Source of the DNA: Branchipolynoe longqiensis
Lineage: Eukaryota > Annelida > Polychaeta > Phyllodocida > Polynoidae
Length of the DNA: 64,000 nt
Assembly: GCA_030323885.1 (NCBI GenBank)
Contig: CM059197.1
Coordinates: forward strand, 34,737,884-34,801,883
Reading direction: 5' to 3'
Shown one piece after another: positions 44,605 through 55,109 of the stretch. The position numbers and the translations under genes are program-made. Position 1 is the stretch's first letter; each line of letters starts with the position of its first letter. A model generated the notes under the pieces. It did not search any database. It was not told the origin of the DNA and saw only the letters and a program-made list of their open reading frames with translations.

Positions 44605-44915
44605 TGGTTTGTTGGGGTTTTACATCCTGGCAACATCTAAGGTCCTATCACTATCAGGATGGGTAACTACTTGTGACAGTGCGCACTCATGGCGACTTTA
44701 TAGTGCTGCCCCATTGGGAGAGGGCGAGTGAAGAGTTTATCCTAAATACATGTTTGTTTTGTTGGGGTTATACATCCTGGCCACCTCTAATGTCATATCA
44801 GTATGGGTACCTACTTATGACAGTGTGCAATGATGGCGACTTTATAGTGCTGCCACTACTGGGAGATCAGGCCGCTGGCACCATGACCCGATATCCAATT
44901 CAGTCACATTATCTT
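44605..44915 (-). mobile_element. Two partial SINE-A copies in tandem
   Basis: Tail-and-body fragments lie at 44605-44722 and 44752-44915, in the same orientation. Both are preceded by GAGTTYATYCTAAATACAT. The shared upstream sequence shows a local duplication of about 150 bp including the SINE fragment. Confidence 0.75.
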
Positions 44916-44956
44916 GAATCTCCAGGTGAATGGTTATTATCACAGTAAATGCTTAA

Positions 44957-45494
44957 AGCTGCATATTCAGATGAAAACACATCATTTTCTAAACCAAGAG
45001 ACTTACCTTAGATATCATATTTTTGATCGCACGTGTCCTACTTAGATGCTGGTGCACTCATTAGACAGGAATTACCGTTTGGTGTTTATATTCTATGATA
45101 CTACAGTCGGTGTGAGACCTCTATTTGCTCCCCGAGAGAGTGGCGCTGGTAACTTGCAAAAGCCAGCAGCACTTCTACACTTTTGCAGGCAGCTTTCATG
45201 AAATGTTAAATGGAGAGCGGCAGTCAAGTAATGAAAGCAGTCTTTGTCGCATCACGACCGAGAGCATGATGATGATGAGACTACAGTCGAAAACCGTGAA
45301 GCAAAACCGATGTCCAGCATATCGGTGTGTACGCCAAATAAATTATGTTACGTGTTTTCAATAATCTCCAATGTTAACTCCTTAAAACAAAAGTCGGGCA
45401 AAACTAAAGTTAAGTACACTATAACAAATGAGCTTAATATATTTATCTACAGAGATCTGGCAGAAATTCAAAACTATTGGATTCGGCAATTTTT
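44957..45494 (-). mobile_element. MITE-P copy, diverged, with a LINE-like insertion
   Basis: TTAA at 44953-44956 is followed by AGCTGCATATTCAGATG, the right end of MITE-P on the minus strand. Internal blocks (GGAGATTATTGAAAAC, TATCGGTGTGTACGCCAAA) and the far end near CAAAACTATTGGATTCGGCA follow the family order. The far TTAA is not kept. A 170-bp insertion sits at 45110-45279. Confidence 0.6.
45110..45279 (+). mobile_element. Chimeric insertion ending in a LINE-R1 tail
   Basis: The insert has a perfect 10-bp duplication, ACTACAGTCG (45100-45109 and 45280-45289). Its last 80 bp are the LINE-R1 3' end (AAATGGAGAGCGGCAGTCAA through CATGATGATGATGA). The first 90 bp (GTGTGAGACCTC...TTTCATGAAATGTT) match nothing else in the window or in LINE-R1 as seen at 54171. 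It may be a dependent SINE using the LINE-R1 tail, or a template-switch product. Confidence 0.75.
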
Positions 45495-45529
45495 AGTTCG
45501 TGGTGTATTCATTACTCCATCTGTCACGT

Positions 45530-46200
45530 GACTCCCGGAAAAGGGGGTGTTTTCCTAACTAAGTATCGCAACAGTTATCATACGGACTCTGTTTTCCGCC
45601 ATATTATATTGCCAACTAAGGGCCGTCCCCCCCCCCCACCCCCTCGATCCCTCTTTCCCCAGCCTTGGGTGGGCCCCTGACCACAAGGCCACAAATGGCC
45701 ACAGATGGCCCCAAAATGGCCACGAATGGCCAGAACGCAAACTGGTTATCCAGTGGTGGTCATTGAGGTGTTTCTCAGTGTGGCCTACAGGTACATTATG
45801 AAGCCCGTCGCACACAAACTGACATTTGATTGTGAATTGCTCAAAATGTCACCTTTGTGTTTGATTCGGTGGGAACAATACGCTACTTCCCCCAAGCCGA
45901 CTATGCTTTTGGACTTGACTTTGGGTTGATCAACAAAGTCTGCCATTCATCCACAGTCCGTCCACCCGGGATTGGCCAGTGGGCTTTCACACCTTTCTTC
46001 CCACGATTATTGGCTCGCCGGTCTCTCCACACGTATTGATTAACCATTGATGTGTTACTACTATGTCTTCTTTTTCCCACCCACTCACCCAGCTATTAGT
46101 ACTATATGTGATATTTCTTTAGGGCTGCGTCCGAGTATTTCTGTCCACCGGAAATAAATTGTTCTTATCTATCTGCTCTTTCCTTGCCATGTCATTCCTT
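45530..46200 (+). other. Possible LTR-like segment
   Basis: A C-run and ATGGCCAC repeats are followed by AT-rich sequence, GGAAATAAATTGTTC at about 46150 and a pyrimidine-rich end, CTTTCCTTGCCATGTC. The end is like those of LTR-2. No duplication or second copy is visible. Confidence 0.2.
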
Positions 46201-46299
46201 ATCGAATCACCCTAATTGGGAATTTACCAGAATTTCAAATGTATTTTCTTTCTTCTTTCTTTTCATACTAAATTTAAATGATCGGTTCATCTGAGCCAT

Positions 46300-46605
46300 T
46301 TGATCGGACGCAGTGGCCGAATCGGTTTGAGCACAGGCTTCCCGTGTGGAAGGGTGGGACTTCGAATCCCAGCTGAGTCAAACCAATGACTTACAAAATG
46401 TATGCTTGTCGCTACCTAGCCTAGCACTCAGCATTACTAGGATATGACAAGGACTTATTAGCTTAGTGTCAGGTGACTGAGTAGCAAATTAGGTCATGGT
46501 GCTAGCAACCTGGTATCCCAGTGGAACTGCACTATAAAGTTGTGCACTGTCACAAGTCGGTATCTGTCCTGATACCACCTTACATATGCCAGGATTTAAA
46601 AGACA
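46300..46605 (+). mobile_element. SINE-A copy
   Basis: It starts with head GACGCAGTGGCCGAATCGG and box B ACTTCGAATCCC, and runs to a diverged tail (TGCCAGGATTTAAAAGAC). A short deletion lies in the CAGGATAATGTGACTG block. Confidence 0.8.
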
Positions 46606-46728
46606 AACACACAAAACATCTTATTCAATGTATGGAAACTGGGAGAACGAGAGAGTTTGTATAAATTATGTCACCATTACTTCATCTATTTTCAGCAGAC
46701 AGACCACCCAGTCCTCACCATGATATAA

Positions 46729-47060
46729 AATGAAAGTTTGTTTTATTTAACAACGCCTCTGGAGCACATTGATTTTTATCATCAGCTATTGGATGTCAAA
46801 CGTGGTCATTCTGACATATTTCTTTAGAGGAAACCCACTGCCGCCACATTGGCTAGTCTTTCCAATAAGCAGCAAGGGGTGGGTCTTTTATATGCACTTT
46901 CCTACAGACAGGACAGCTCATACCACAGCCTTTGATGAACCAGTTATGGACCACTGGTTGGAACAGAAAATAGCCAAAACTGCAAATGTGTCCACTGAGC
47001 AGGATAGATCGGATGGTCCATAGGTTCACAGGTGGAGACTTTACCGCCTGAGCTACGTCT
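46729..47060 (-). mobile_element. Full SINE-D with 10-bp duplication
   Basis: The 332-bp element is flanked by perfect CATGATATAA repeats (46719-46728 and 47061-47070). On the minus strand it has a tRNA-like head (AGACGTAGCTCAGGCGGTAA, then GTGAACCTATGGACC), a body with AAAGGCTGTGGTATGAGC and AAGTGCATATAAAAGACCC, and the tail GTTAAATAAAACAAACTTTC. V-superfamily SINEs of this kind are known from molluscs; I cannot confirm the family name. Confidence 0.9.
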
Positions 47061-47162
47061 CATGATATAATTTGGGCACGTCCCAATTAGGCAGCGCCCT
47101 GTGGTGTCACATAAAAAGGCTGTAAACACTAAACGGTTAAAAATGGAATTTCCCACAAGTGA

Positions 47163-47414
47163 CGACAAAGCAGGAATGGCTGAATGGGCAGAGTACTTGC
47201 TTCACATTGGTCGTGGTTCATCAAAGGCTGTGGTATGTGCTGTCCTGTCTATAGGAAAGTGCATACAAAAGACCCACCCCTTGCTGCTTATTGGAAACAG
47301 TAGCCAATGTGGCGGCAGCCGGTTTCCTCTAAAGAAATATGTCAGAATGACCACGTTTGACATCCAATAGCCTATGATAAAAATCAATGTGCTCCAGAGG
47401 CGTTGTTAAATAAA
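47163..47414 (+). mobile_element. SINE-D copy, head to head with the previous one
   Basis: It has a diverged head (AATGGCTGAATGGGCAGAGT) and a body and 3' part about 95% like the copy at 46729. It stops at TTAAATAAAAC without the AAACTTTC end. Together the pair look like a 200-bp inverted repeat. Confidence 0.8.
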
Positions 47415-47439
47415 ACCGGTCGGGTCAAATAAGATATTC

Positions 47440-48100
47440 ATGAAATTGATGTTTCTCGTTACCTAACCTAGCGCTCGGTGTTACTAGAGTGGAGCAGTAA
47501 TAACTGGTTGGTTCAGTGTCAGGATAATGTGACTGAGTGGGATATTGGGTATTGATGTCAAGCAGCAAGAGTAATTATTTTCTAGGCTTCAAGACATGAC
47601 TGATGCGTTGTCACATCCACCTTAATGTATGCTTGTGAATCATAACCCGTCACAGCAGAGCTCGAACAAAGAATACAAACCATGGAAATAGAGCGCTACC
47701 GTAAGATATTACACATCTCATAGGAAGTCCATGTCAAGATCCAGCAGGCAATGGGACTACACAAAGCTCTTGTGATGATCGTAAAGAGACACAAACTGCA
47801 GTGGTATGACCATATTTCCCATTCTTTAGGTCTGGCCAAAACCATCTTCCAAGGCAGAGTGAAAGGGGAGAAGAATACAAGGCGGACAAGGGAAGAGGTG
47901 GGAAGTCAACATCAGGGATTGGACAGGCTTGGAGTTTGGCAAGTCCAAGAGGGCAGCGGAGAATGGGGGAAAAGGAGAAAACTAGTTGCAAAATCATCTG
48001 TGCTGCCCTAATGACCCTCGCGATTAACGGATTGACGATGATGATGATGATGGTATTCCATTGGGGCAGCACTATAAAGTCAAGTTTAACGCACATCGTC
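47440..48100 (+). mobile_element. SINE-A copy split by LINE-R2
   Basis: SINE-A body at 47440-47553 (CTTGGTGTTACTAGAGTGG-like to GATATTGGGTATT) resumes at 48052 with GGTATTCCATTGGGGCAGCA. Head and tail are missing. Confidence 0.75.
47554..48051 (+). mobile_element. LINE-R2 3' end with 6-bp duplication
   Basis: GGTATT flanks the insert (47548-47553 and 48052-48057). The frame reads TAELEQRIQTMEIERYRKI and then, after a stop, KIQQAMGLHKALVMIVKRHK, LQWYDHISHSLGLAKTIFQG and KRRKLVAKSSVLP. Two stops and a frameshift near the start break it. The ATGATGATG tail fits RTE-like LINEs. The same family is at 15190. Confidence 0.85.
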
Positions 48101-48469
48101 ACGTGGACGGGTCTTGATCTCCAACGTAGCCAAATAGAGCCCATTATCCAGTGTTCTCTGACTCGCGCCCGTCCTGTTCTGATCACGTGACCCCCATGTC
48201 ACGTGCCTCCTATGTCATGTGACCATCGTGGTACGGCTGCTATACGGTGTACATAAGTAGTTTTTGTTGTTGTTGGTAAAACAATTTATTCATCAGAACA
48301 TACATTTTTTCAGCGCCGAGCACTTGTCTTCCGTCCGTTTACCTTACATTGTAAACAGGTAGACCAGCGAGTACATAGGTAAGGCATATTAGTAGATTGT
48401 CCATGATGTGCGCAACATGGGTAATTGATATCGCGAGACTGTGTATTTCCCATTGACCTGAACGACTTT

Positions 48470-48660
48470 TGGCGCCACCTATATTCTTGATTCTGAACTA
48501 ACTCAATGGTCGTCGATTGACCCACCACCTACTGTAGATTCCTTGAACTCAATACTGCGCAGTTACTGAAACTGCGCAGTAGATTTAAAATGTGACCATC
48601 GGTGCCACCTATATACTTCTTGTGAACTACGATTTGGCTGCTATTGACGCGCCACCTACT
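48470..48660 (-). promoter_or_regulatory. Cluster of CTCF-like motifs in a local repeat
   Basis: On the minus strand there are AGTAGGTGGCGCG (48648-48660), AGGTGGCACC (48601-48610), AGTAGGTGGTGGG (48520-48533) and AGGTGGCGCCA (48470-48480). They sit in two related halves with TGAACTA and CACCTACTGTA. A palindrome, ACTGCGCAGT with a second copy, lies between them at 48556-48588. Confidence 0.35.
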
Positions 48661-49240
48661 GTAAACTCAGAGCAAAGTCTATGATGGAGTTACAAAGTCT
48701 AGACACTTCGACCTTAGCTTTTCAACCGATCGGACGTGCTACTTTCCTGTAGATTTGCCATCCCACCCACCCAACTAATGATATAGATCGATAGGGTCAA
48801 GTGCCTGAAATCCTCGAACTTATTATCATTTCTACCTTGAATCTTAATGTAACAAGCTAAACTAGTAAGAATAAATGCCACTATAATACAACTGTCTCGC
48901 GTTTGTTCAATTATGAAGGGGGTTAGTGTGTTATCTTACAGATCGGACCATGGATGTTGTTAGGATGTAAAACCCAAGCACACTGAATCGCGCCCAGATG
49001 TAAAATTCTCCGATTAAGTATGTATTGAGTATCGAGATGGCTAAATGGGAAACAGTACTCCCTTTATAATGCTCACACCGGGGGAGGGAAGAAGTGCCCC
49101 TTTAAGCAGAATACCTCCCCCTTATCTCGCCCAGCCACACGGTCACCGTTATGTCATGTAGTAATCCCATGATGGCTAGGTAGTGGCCAGAGCTGGGTGG
49201 AAGGGGGGTGAGTCCTTAAGGCAGCCAATGGTGAATTATG
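48661..49240. other. Stretch with part of a dispersed repeat
   Basis: GAAGGGGGTTAGTGTGTTATC...AAAACCCAAG at about 48915-48980 recurs at 52020-52087, nearly identical. The adjoining ACTAGGTTCCCAATCTGCG block at 52107 recurs at 50916. These are pieces of one unrecognised repeat, possibly LTR-derived. Otherwise nothing. Confidence 0.5.
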
Positions 49241-49243
49241 TTA

Positions 49244-49912
49244 TACCCCTGTCACACTACGACATAGCAAGCAAACGTAAGCCTGATGTCATCATGTTTC
49301 GTCATTACGTTGACGTCCATTGGGTTACATTATGATGACGTCAGAATGACGTTAGACTGATGTCGAGCTACATCACATTACATCATGTTACGTCGGCACG
49401 CATCAAAGTTTTGAACCTGTTCAAAACTTTCGACGTAACTCAAACGTAAGGGTTTATGTTCGCCATACGTTCTGTACACGTTCGCCGAACGTCAATGACA
49501 TTAAAAGGACTTAACTCAAATGCTGCTCACTACGTTCAACTATGTTCCACTACGTTGACTCACATTAAACCCGGTGGAAACGTCCACGTGGCATAATGGG
49601 AACGTCAGGAGAATGTCAGGAGAACATACGTTCAACGTACGTTCAATGTTTCGCCACCGTGTCATGACGTATGTAACATCACGTAACGTAGTTCTGGCGA
49701 TGGAATAATGTTCATAACGTTCTGTGAGCGTAATGACGTTGTCCTCTCTCGTTGAATGACGGTATCACTACACTTTACCGACGTTACGCTCTCGTCAACT
49801 ACACTGCATCCACGTTCAACTTGTGCCCAAATTTGCATACTACTCCGAGAAGTTCAACGTTCTTCACGTTGTCCCGACGCTGACGTCGTTATGTCATAGT
49901 GTGACAGGGCCT
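49244..49912. mobile_element. Word-built foldback MITE, ACGT type, copy 3
   Basis: It is flanked by TTA at 49241-49243 and 49913-49915. The ends are TACCCCTGTCACACTACGAC and ATAGTGTGACAGGGCCT. It aligns with copies 1 and 2 but has more changes, mostly ACGT to ATGT or ACAT. That pattern fits CpG decay of an older copy. Only two of the 11-bp units are present. Confidence 0.88.
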
Positions 49913-50089
49913 TTAGGGAGAGATCATGTGGGAGAGGAATGACTGGTGTGCATGAGTGTAATAGCCAATAAGGAGGTCTATAACATCCACTGTTGTATGT
50001 ATCTGAAAACCTTATATAAGTGAATAAAACTAAGCATTCAGCGACTATCGATTATCTACATTTCTGCTGGTGCTGAACTCGGATCGCGT

Positions 50090-50642
50090 TGTAAAGTCGA
50101 CGGCTGGCAGCAGTAGTAGTGTAGGCAGGCTAATATAGTAATAGGAAATCACTACAGGCAAGAGTAAGAAAGACACAGTATAGAGTGTGCAGAAGGAACC
50201 AGAAGGAGATTGCTTGTTTTATTATTATATAGGTTGTAGAATCCAAGATGGCTGTCACACGTGACCACCTCCACCAATCAACAGTAGGCATTCTCCAATC
50301 TACCAATGAACAGTCAGTATGCCTGTATCCATGCCTTGGTTGTTTATAGCTACAGTGCCCTGTTGTGTCTGGGTGTGCAGTGATCTGTAAATAACAGTTG
50401 GGGGGGGGAGGGGGTATGTGAGCAGAGCTGCTAAGGCTCCGTCACACTAAGAGTAGTGCCCCTCTCAGACTATCTATAAACTCCACAATGTCTATTTAAA
50501 ACTCAGTAAAGGATCACCAACACCACATAATACCTTAATGCCTCTGGCCCTATATATCATTTACCTTTTCATATAACACTTGTAATCCACTATAGCCCAG
50601 TTCAGCCCACCCGCCAATGTCTAATTATCGGGAAATTTTACA
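50090..50642 (-). mobile_element. LTR-1 solo LTR, copy B
   Basis: The element is 553 bp. On the minus strand it begins TGTAAAATTTCCCG and ends GTCGACTTTACA, flanked by GCGT on both sides (50086-50089 and 50643-50646). It has a TATATAATAATAAAAC signal. It aligns with copy A along its length, including the GTGTAGGCAGGCT block near the 3' end in reverse. Confidence 0.85.
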
Positions 50643-50646
50643 GCGT

Positions 50647-52368
50647 GTTGTGTTGTGTGTTGTATCTACGATGGGGTAAGCTCTAAGATATAATATGTAT
50701 AATGTAGAGGGAAAAGGGGGAACTATGATCCGTATGCCTTACAACGGATATTAGGGCAGTATAGCCTGGTTGAGCAGTACAGCTAACGGTATGAGAGAAC
50801 ATAATGACACTAACCATAACCTCCACGTATCACCTAGCGGGATCGGCCATCAATAGCATTCTGTAGCCCGCGTATATCGTGCGGGCGCCCGCAATAACGG
50901 GATTTCATGCAAAGACTAGGTTCCCAATCTGCGATCAAACAAAAGATCGCGTAGTGTGTAGGCAGCCTGCCAGTCTGGCCGACAAACAGTTAGTGCACCA
51001 GGTCACTTGTCTGCATTTCTATCCAGTCCTTGAGGTAACCAAATCAGGGACGCCCACCCCCCCAATCCACCCACCACCCCATCCCCGCCCCCACCCATCC
51101 CCCCAAATCAAATATCCCGAGCAGTGGCTGCGAGAAGACGGAGGGCTTGCCCCCTGTGTTGCGCCCAACCCAGTGCTAATCTGTCATTGATTGTATTAAT
51201 AAGTTCCTCATGCGAAATACAAGAAATACAAGAAATACAAGAAACACAAGCCGCCGCTGCACTCATGGCGTATCCGGTGCCAGGTTAGAGCCGGTGTCAC
51301 GCAAAAGAATCGCCCCCTCAAAATTGTGTCCCCTGCCTCTCAGCGATTCTATTTCGAATTAAAATCGCCCCCCCCCCCGAGATTTTATTTAGAAATAAAA
51401 CTCTCCCTTCTCCTCCCTTCCCATCCTCTCCCACCTCCTTCCCCACCTCCCCCACCTCAACATATTCCTTCTTTATTTAAACCACAACCCTCTACCCCTA
51501 CAGTCCCCACCCATCCCACCCCACCCACCTCCACTCCGCTACCCCACCTCCCTTTATTTTATTTCGAATTAAAATCACCAGTATTTGTGTACACATGTGA
51601 ATATTTGTAAATATATGTATATATATAGATAGAAAAATTCTCAGTAGCAAGTGAGTAGGACAGTGAGCAGGCGAGCGGGGGCGCCACCGTCGGAGCTGCG
51701 GCATGAGTAGTAGATGAGCAGGTGAGGTTCAAGCACCCGATCACCGGTGCGTGGGTGCTAGGATAGTATAATATTCCATGTTATTATACTCGTATAATTC
51801 TTATACAGCATATATATATATATATATGTGTGTGATGTATAACGTATTATGCAAGTATAAAGATACATAATGCAAGATTACTTATTACTATTATTGTTAT
51901 CCTCCGTAAGATATGACACTTTACCGGTGGTGCCATCTCACCCACCTCACCTCCCCCGGATATTGACCAGTGTCACTGGCAACAGAGGATTATCCTTAGG
52001 TAGGGCATTTTAGTAGATTATGAAGGGGGTTAGTGTGTTATCTTACAGATCGGACCATGGATGTTGCTAGGACGTAAAACCCAAGAAAACTGACTCGCGC
52101 CCAGAGACTAGGTTCCCAATCTGCGATCAAACAAAAGATTGCATCGGGTGTATTTTGAGGTGGCGATTCTATTTGGTGACACTGGCTCAAGCAGTCGCCG
52201 CCCGTGTTTGTGGGAGTAGCGAATGGAGAGAATGGACGAATTGGTTTTGTGTGTTGGGCTTCTCTGACTCGTGTGCCCTGTAATGACCCCGAATGAGCCC
52301 CAGCTCATTCCGCACCATGGTACCACATCGACTTGTGCTGGGTGCCTAGCCAAACCGGTATCCCAGGA
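50647..52368. other. Stretch without a recognisable gene
   Basis: C-rich and CCCACC-rich sequence at 51040-51540 generates proline-rich frames. Short direct repeats ACAAGAAAT lie at about 51215. A TA microsatellite lies at 51815. Repeat pieces at 50916-50952 and 52020-52140 are shared with 48915. The 234-residue minus-strand ORF at 52108-52812 overlaps a SINE and is not supported. Confidence 0.45.
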
Positions 52369-52369
52369 A

Positions 52370-52605
52370 ATTAACAAGTTTTGATACTTGTCACTACCTA
52401 GCCTGGCAATGAGCATTACTAGGATAGGGCAAGGACTGGTTTGCTTAGTGTCAGGATAATGTGACTGAGTGGGATGTCGGATCATGGTGCCAGCGGTCTG
52501 GTCTTCCAGTGGAGCAGCACTATAAAGTCGCCATGAGTGTGAATGGTTACAAGTCGGTACCCGTCCTGATATAGTCGAGGATGCTGTTATGATATAAAAT
52601 CCCCC
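52370..52605 (+). mobile_element. SINE-A copy lacking its head
   Basis: The body is well kept from TTGATACTTGTCACTACC to TACCCGTCCTGATATAG. The tail is diverged (GCTGTTATGATATAAAATC). Confidence 0.8.
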
Positions 52606-53230
52606 ATAAGCATATTCAGCGCTGAAATGAGAGGGATAAGCTGCCACGTTTGAACTCGTCTGAGCCTTTTTGAACTTGCCGGAAATGGGCTTGCCTCTTC
52701 TCGTTTTCAGCACCACAATTGCTCGTTCTTGTGGTGGCCTACATGGGGGCCGCCATTTGCAATCGAAAAGAGCAGCTTTGATTGGCTGAGAACAGCTCTC
52801 AACATCAGCCAATCATTGGCTCAAATTATGGAAAGGTCCCAGTCGAATACGTCCATTAGTTTTTTTGTAGTTTCTTGTTCAGATATAGTCACACATATAT
52901 TTATCTTTTGCACAGATTAAAGTGCTTGAAGTATATTTTTAATTTATCTAGATCGACTTCTGTTTAAATCACACAATATCAGTACTTAAAGAATGGGAAA
53001 CTATTCCTGCTAGGCTATGCTCAATATGGGACAGTGGTCACCCGTTTTTCCTCCTTTCCTCGCTGTGGACCCTTCTCAAAATCCCAGTAGACAAACTTGC
53101 TGCACTCTCAGATGTTGGGAGTTTGGGTGACATGCGCAGTTACGTATAATACACACTTGACTCTACCACCGACGCTCTTCAGCGCATGATGATTTTATTC
53201 GGAATATTGAATATATAATATATATATATA
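52606..53230. other. Stretch without a recognisable gene
   Basis: CAATTGCTCGTTCTTGTGG and neighbouring sequence show no repeat or coding signal that I can support. A TATATA run precedes the MITE at 53231. Confidence 0.4.
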
Positions 53231-53427
53231 CCATAAAACCTCTCTAAATCGACCGACTATGGGACCGACTTTAAATGGTCCATTTACGGAGGTGGTTGGT
53301 TTAGCAAGTTGTTTGTTATTGTTACAATGGTATTATACTGGCGACCCAAATAAAGCGATCGATATGCTGGATATAGAGGTGTGGTTGATGTGTGGAGGTG
53401 GTCGGTTGGAGAGGTTTTATTGTATGC
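53231..53427. mobile_element. MITE-T2, pogo-like
   Basis: The ends CCATAAAACCTCTCTAAATC and the complement of CAATAAAACCTCTCCAACC are flanked by TA. Ends of the type CAGTAAAACCTC are familiar from pogo/Tigger-like elements. About 197 bp long with no transposase. Confidence 0.65.
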
Positions 53428-53965
53428 ATATAAAAAGATTACCAGCTACCCATAATATAATTTTGTAAGATTAGGGAAACAAAAAGTAGTTATGCAATTT
53501 ACTATGAGTAAATATGCTTGGGTTTGGATCTCGATGCTCTCCAAATCAAATTAGGTCGATGTAGTTTTATTTCTTTAATTCCACTTTTTCTATTTCCAGA
53601 GTTATAAATGATAATCAAATTATAAAATTAGCCTAGACTTCAGTCGTTGGTTTTTATGTCGTTTGCATAAAATCGAAATGCGTAACAACGTTATCGATAT
53701 GTGTTTAACAAGTTACACAGATTAGTGAATGTAAAACATCAAAGGACTTCTACGAGTTATTTAGTTCAAATTACGGAAAGAAATCAGGCCCTAGTTATTA
53801 GGACTGAAATAATTCAGAAAATGGTTTGTTTAAAAAGATATACAAGCTATGAGCAGTTATGTGATGTGAAATCTGTTATTCCTATATTATATCTGCTGGA
53901 GTGCCTGAGGCAGGCTCCACTCCTACCTGTACTATTGCATAAACTGCATATATCCTAATAGATGC
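53428..53965. other. AT-rich stretch without a recognisable gene
   Basis: Plus-strand ORF 53701-53958 (85 residues) has no motif I recognise and is isolated. No other signal. Confidence 0.4.
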
Positions 53966-53969
53966 GCAA

Positions 53970-54170
53970 GGCACGAGTGCAGTCACATGGATGCGCGTAT
54001 ATTCAAAGTTAAAGAATTTTATGGATCTGTTTTTGTTGTGCCTCTGAAATAAAGTGGGATTGTCTTATTTTATCTGCATTCAGTCTGAATATGATCGGAA
54101 ATGTGTGCATGCTTTCAACCATGAAATGGGGGGGGTGCTTCTATTGGATAGTGTGCTTCTATTGGGACAT
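53970..54170 (+). mobile_element. MITE-M copy, interrupted by LINE-R1
   Basis: It matches the copy at 1635 (TATTCAAAGTTAAAGAATTT, GTGCCTCTGAAATAAAGTGG, CATTCAGTCTGAATATGATC) but has only one unit of the internal duplication. Its right end ATTGGGACAT is duplicated by the LINE insertion and resumes at 54840. Confidence 0.75.
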
Positions 54171-54839
54171 TTTCATGAAAGCAAGCTGACGGAAACAAGC
54201 TGAACTCTGTCCCGGAATTCACCTACCTCGGAAGCACTATATCAAGTGATGGATGCATTGATGCTGAAACACAGAGCAGGATGGCCAAGGCTAGCGCATC
54301 TTTTGGCTGACTACGCCAGAGACTCTGGAACAACCACCATGTGTCCATTCGGGTCAAAGGCAAGATCTACCGTGCAATCATGCTATCCACCCTACTATAC
54401 GGAGCTGAGGCCTGGACAGTGTACAGACGACAGGTGAAAAAGCTGCATGCCTTCATGATGCGACATCTGCATTCAATCATGAGGCTAAACTGGAAGGACA
54501 AAGTGACAAATAAGGAAATACTCGAACGGATGGGGCTGCCCTCTATGGAAGATCTTCTGATCAAAAAGAATCTCCGGTGGACTGGACACCTCATGAGGAT
54601 GTCATCAGACAGGCTACCAAAGCAGATCCTCTATTCTCAACTGTCTTCCGGTTACAGAAAGAGAGGGCGCCCTCGTCTCCGGTTCAAGCATACCATCAAG
54701 AGAAACCTGAAGCTGAGAGACACTAAGACCGACTCATGGACGCAACTCTCACAGCAGAGAGCTAAATGGAGAGCGGCAGTCAAGTAATGAAAGCAGTCTT
54801 TGTCGCATCGCGACCGACAGCATGATGATGATGATGATG
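54171..54839 (+). mobile_element. LINE-R1 3' portion, longest copy
   Basis: It is flanked by ATTGGGACAT (54161-54170) and ATTGGGATAT (54840-54849). It encodes the C-terminal part of a LINE polyprotein: EFTYLGSTISSDGCIDAE, then GKIYRAIMLSTLLYGAEAWT, GLPSMEDLLIKKNLRWTGH and RDTKTDSWTQLSQQRAKWRA. The stop is at 54785-54787. A single in-frame TGA at 54308-54310 interrupts it. A 3' UTR of about 35 bp and (ATG)n follow. The reverse transcriptase core and endonuclease are absent through 5' truncation. RTE-like clade is the likely placement. Confidence 0.85.
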
Positions 54840-55109
54840 ATTGGGATATATATATATATGTAATGTTTGCTCACCTCTGAACAGCCTAGCCTATGGCCAG
54901 GATGCTACTAAGCAGTGGATGCCCCAAGAAGTGCAGTTGGTGTGCGCATGCTCATCCACTCATCCGCCTCCAGTAGGCCAAGATCTTTCTTTACATGATT
55001 AAATGGCAGGACATTTAGGGACACCAGCCAGGGTGTCTACTCAACCAACTACTAAGGATCACTTGTTTGTATCAGCAGAAGCATACCATAACATCATGAT
55101 CTATATCTT

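Noticed and set aside
46741..47415. A 675-bp element with about 205-bp, 95% identical inverted arms, looking like a foldback transposon
   Set aside because: Each arm is a SINE-D copy with its own tRNA-like head, and the left one has its own CATGATATAA target duplication. Two SINEs in opposite orientation explain the inverted repeat.
52108..52812. 234-residue minus-strand open frame
   Set aside because: Much of it translates a SINE-A copy in reverse, and the rest has no recognisable domain.
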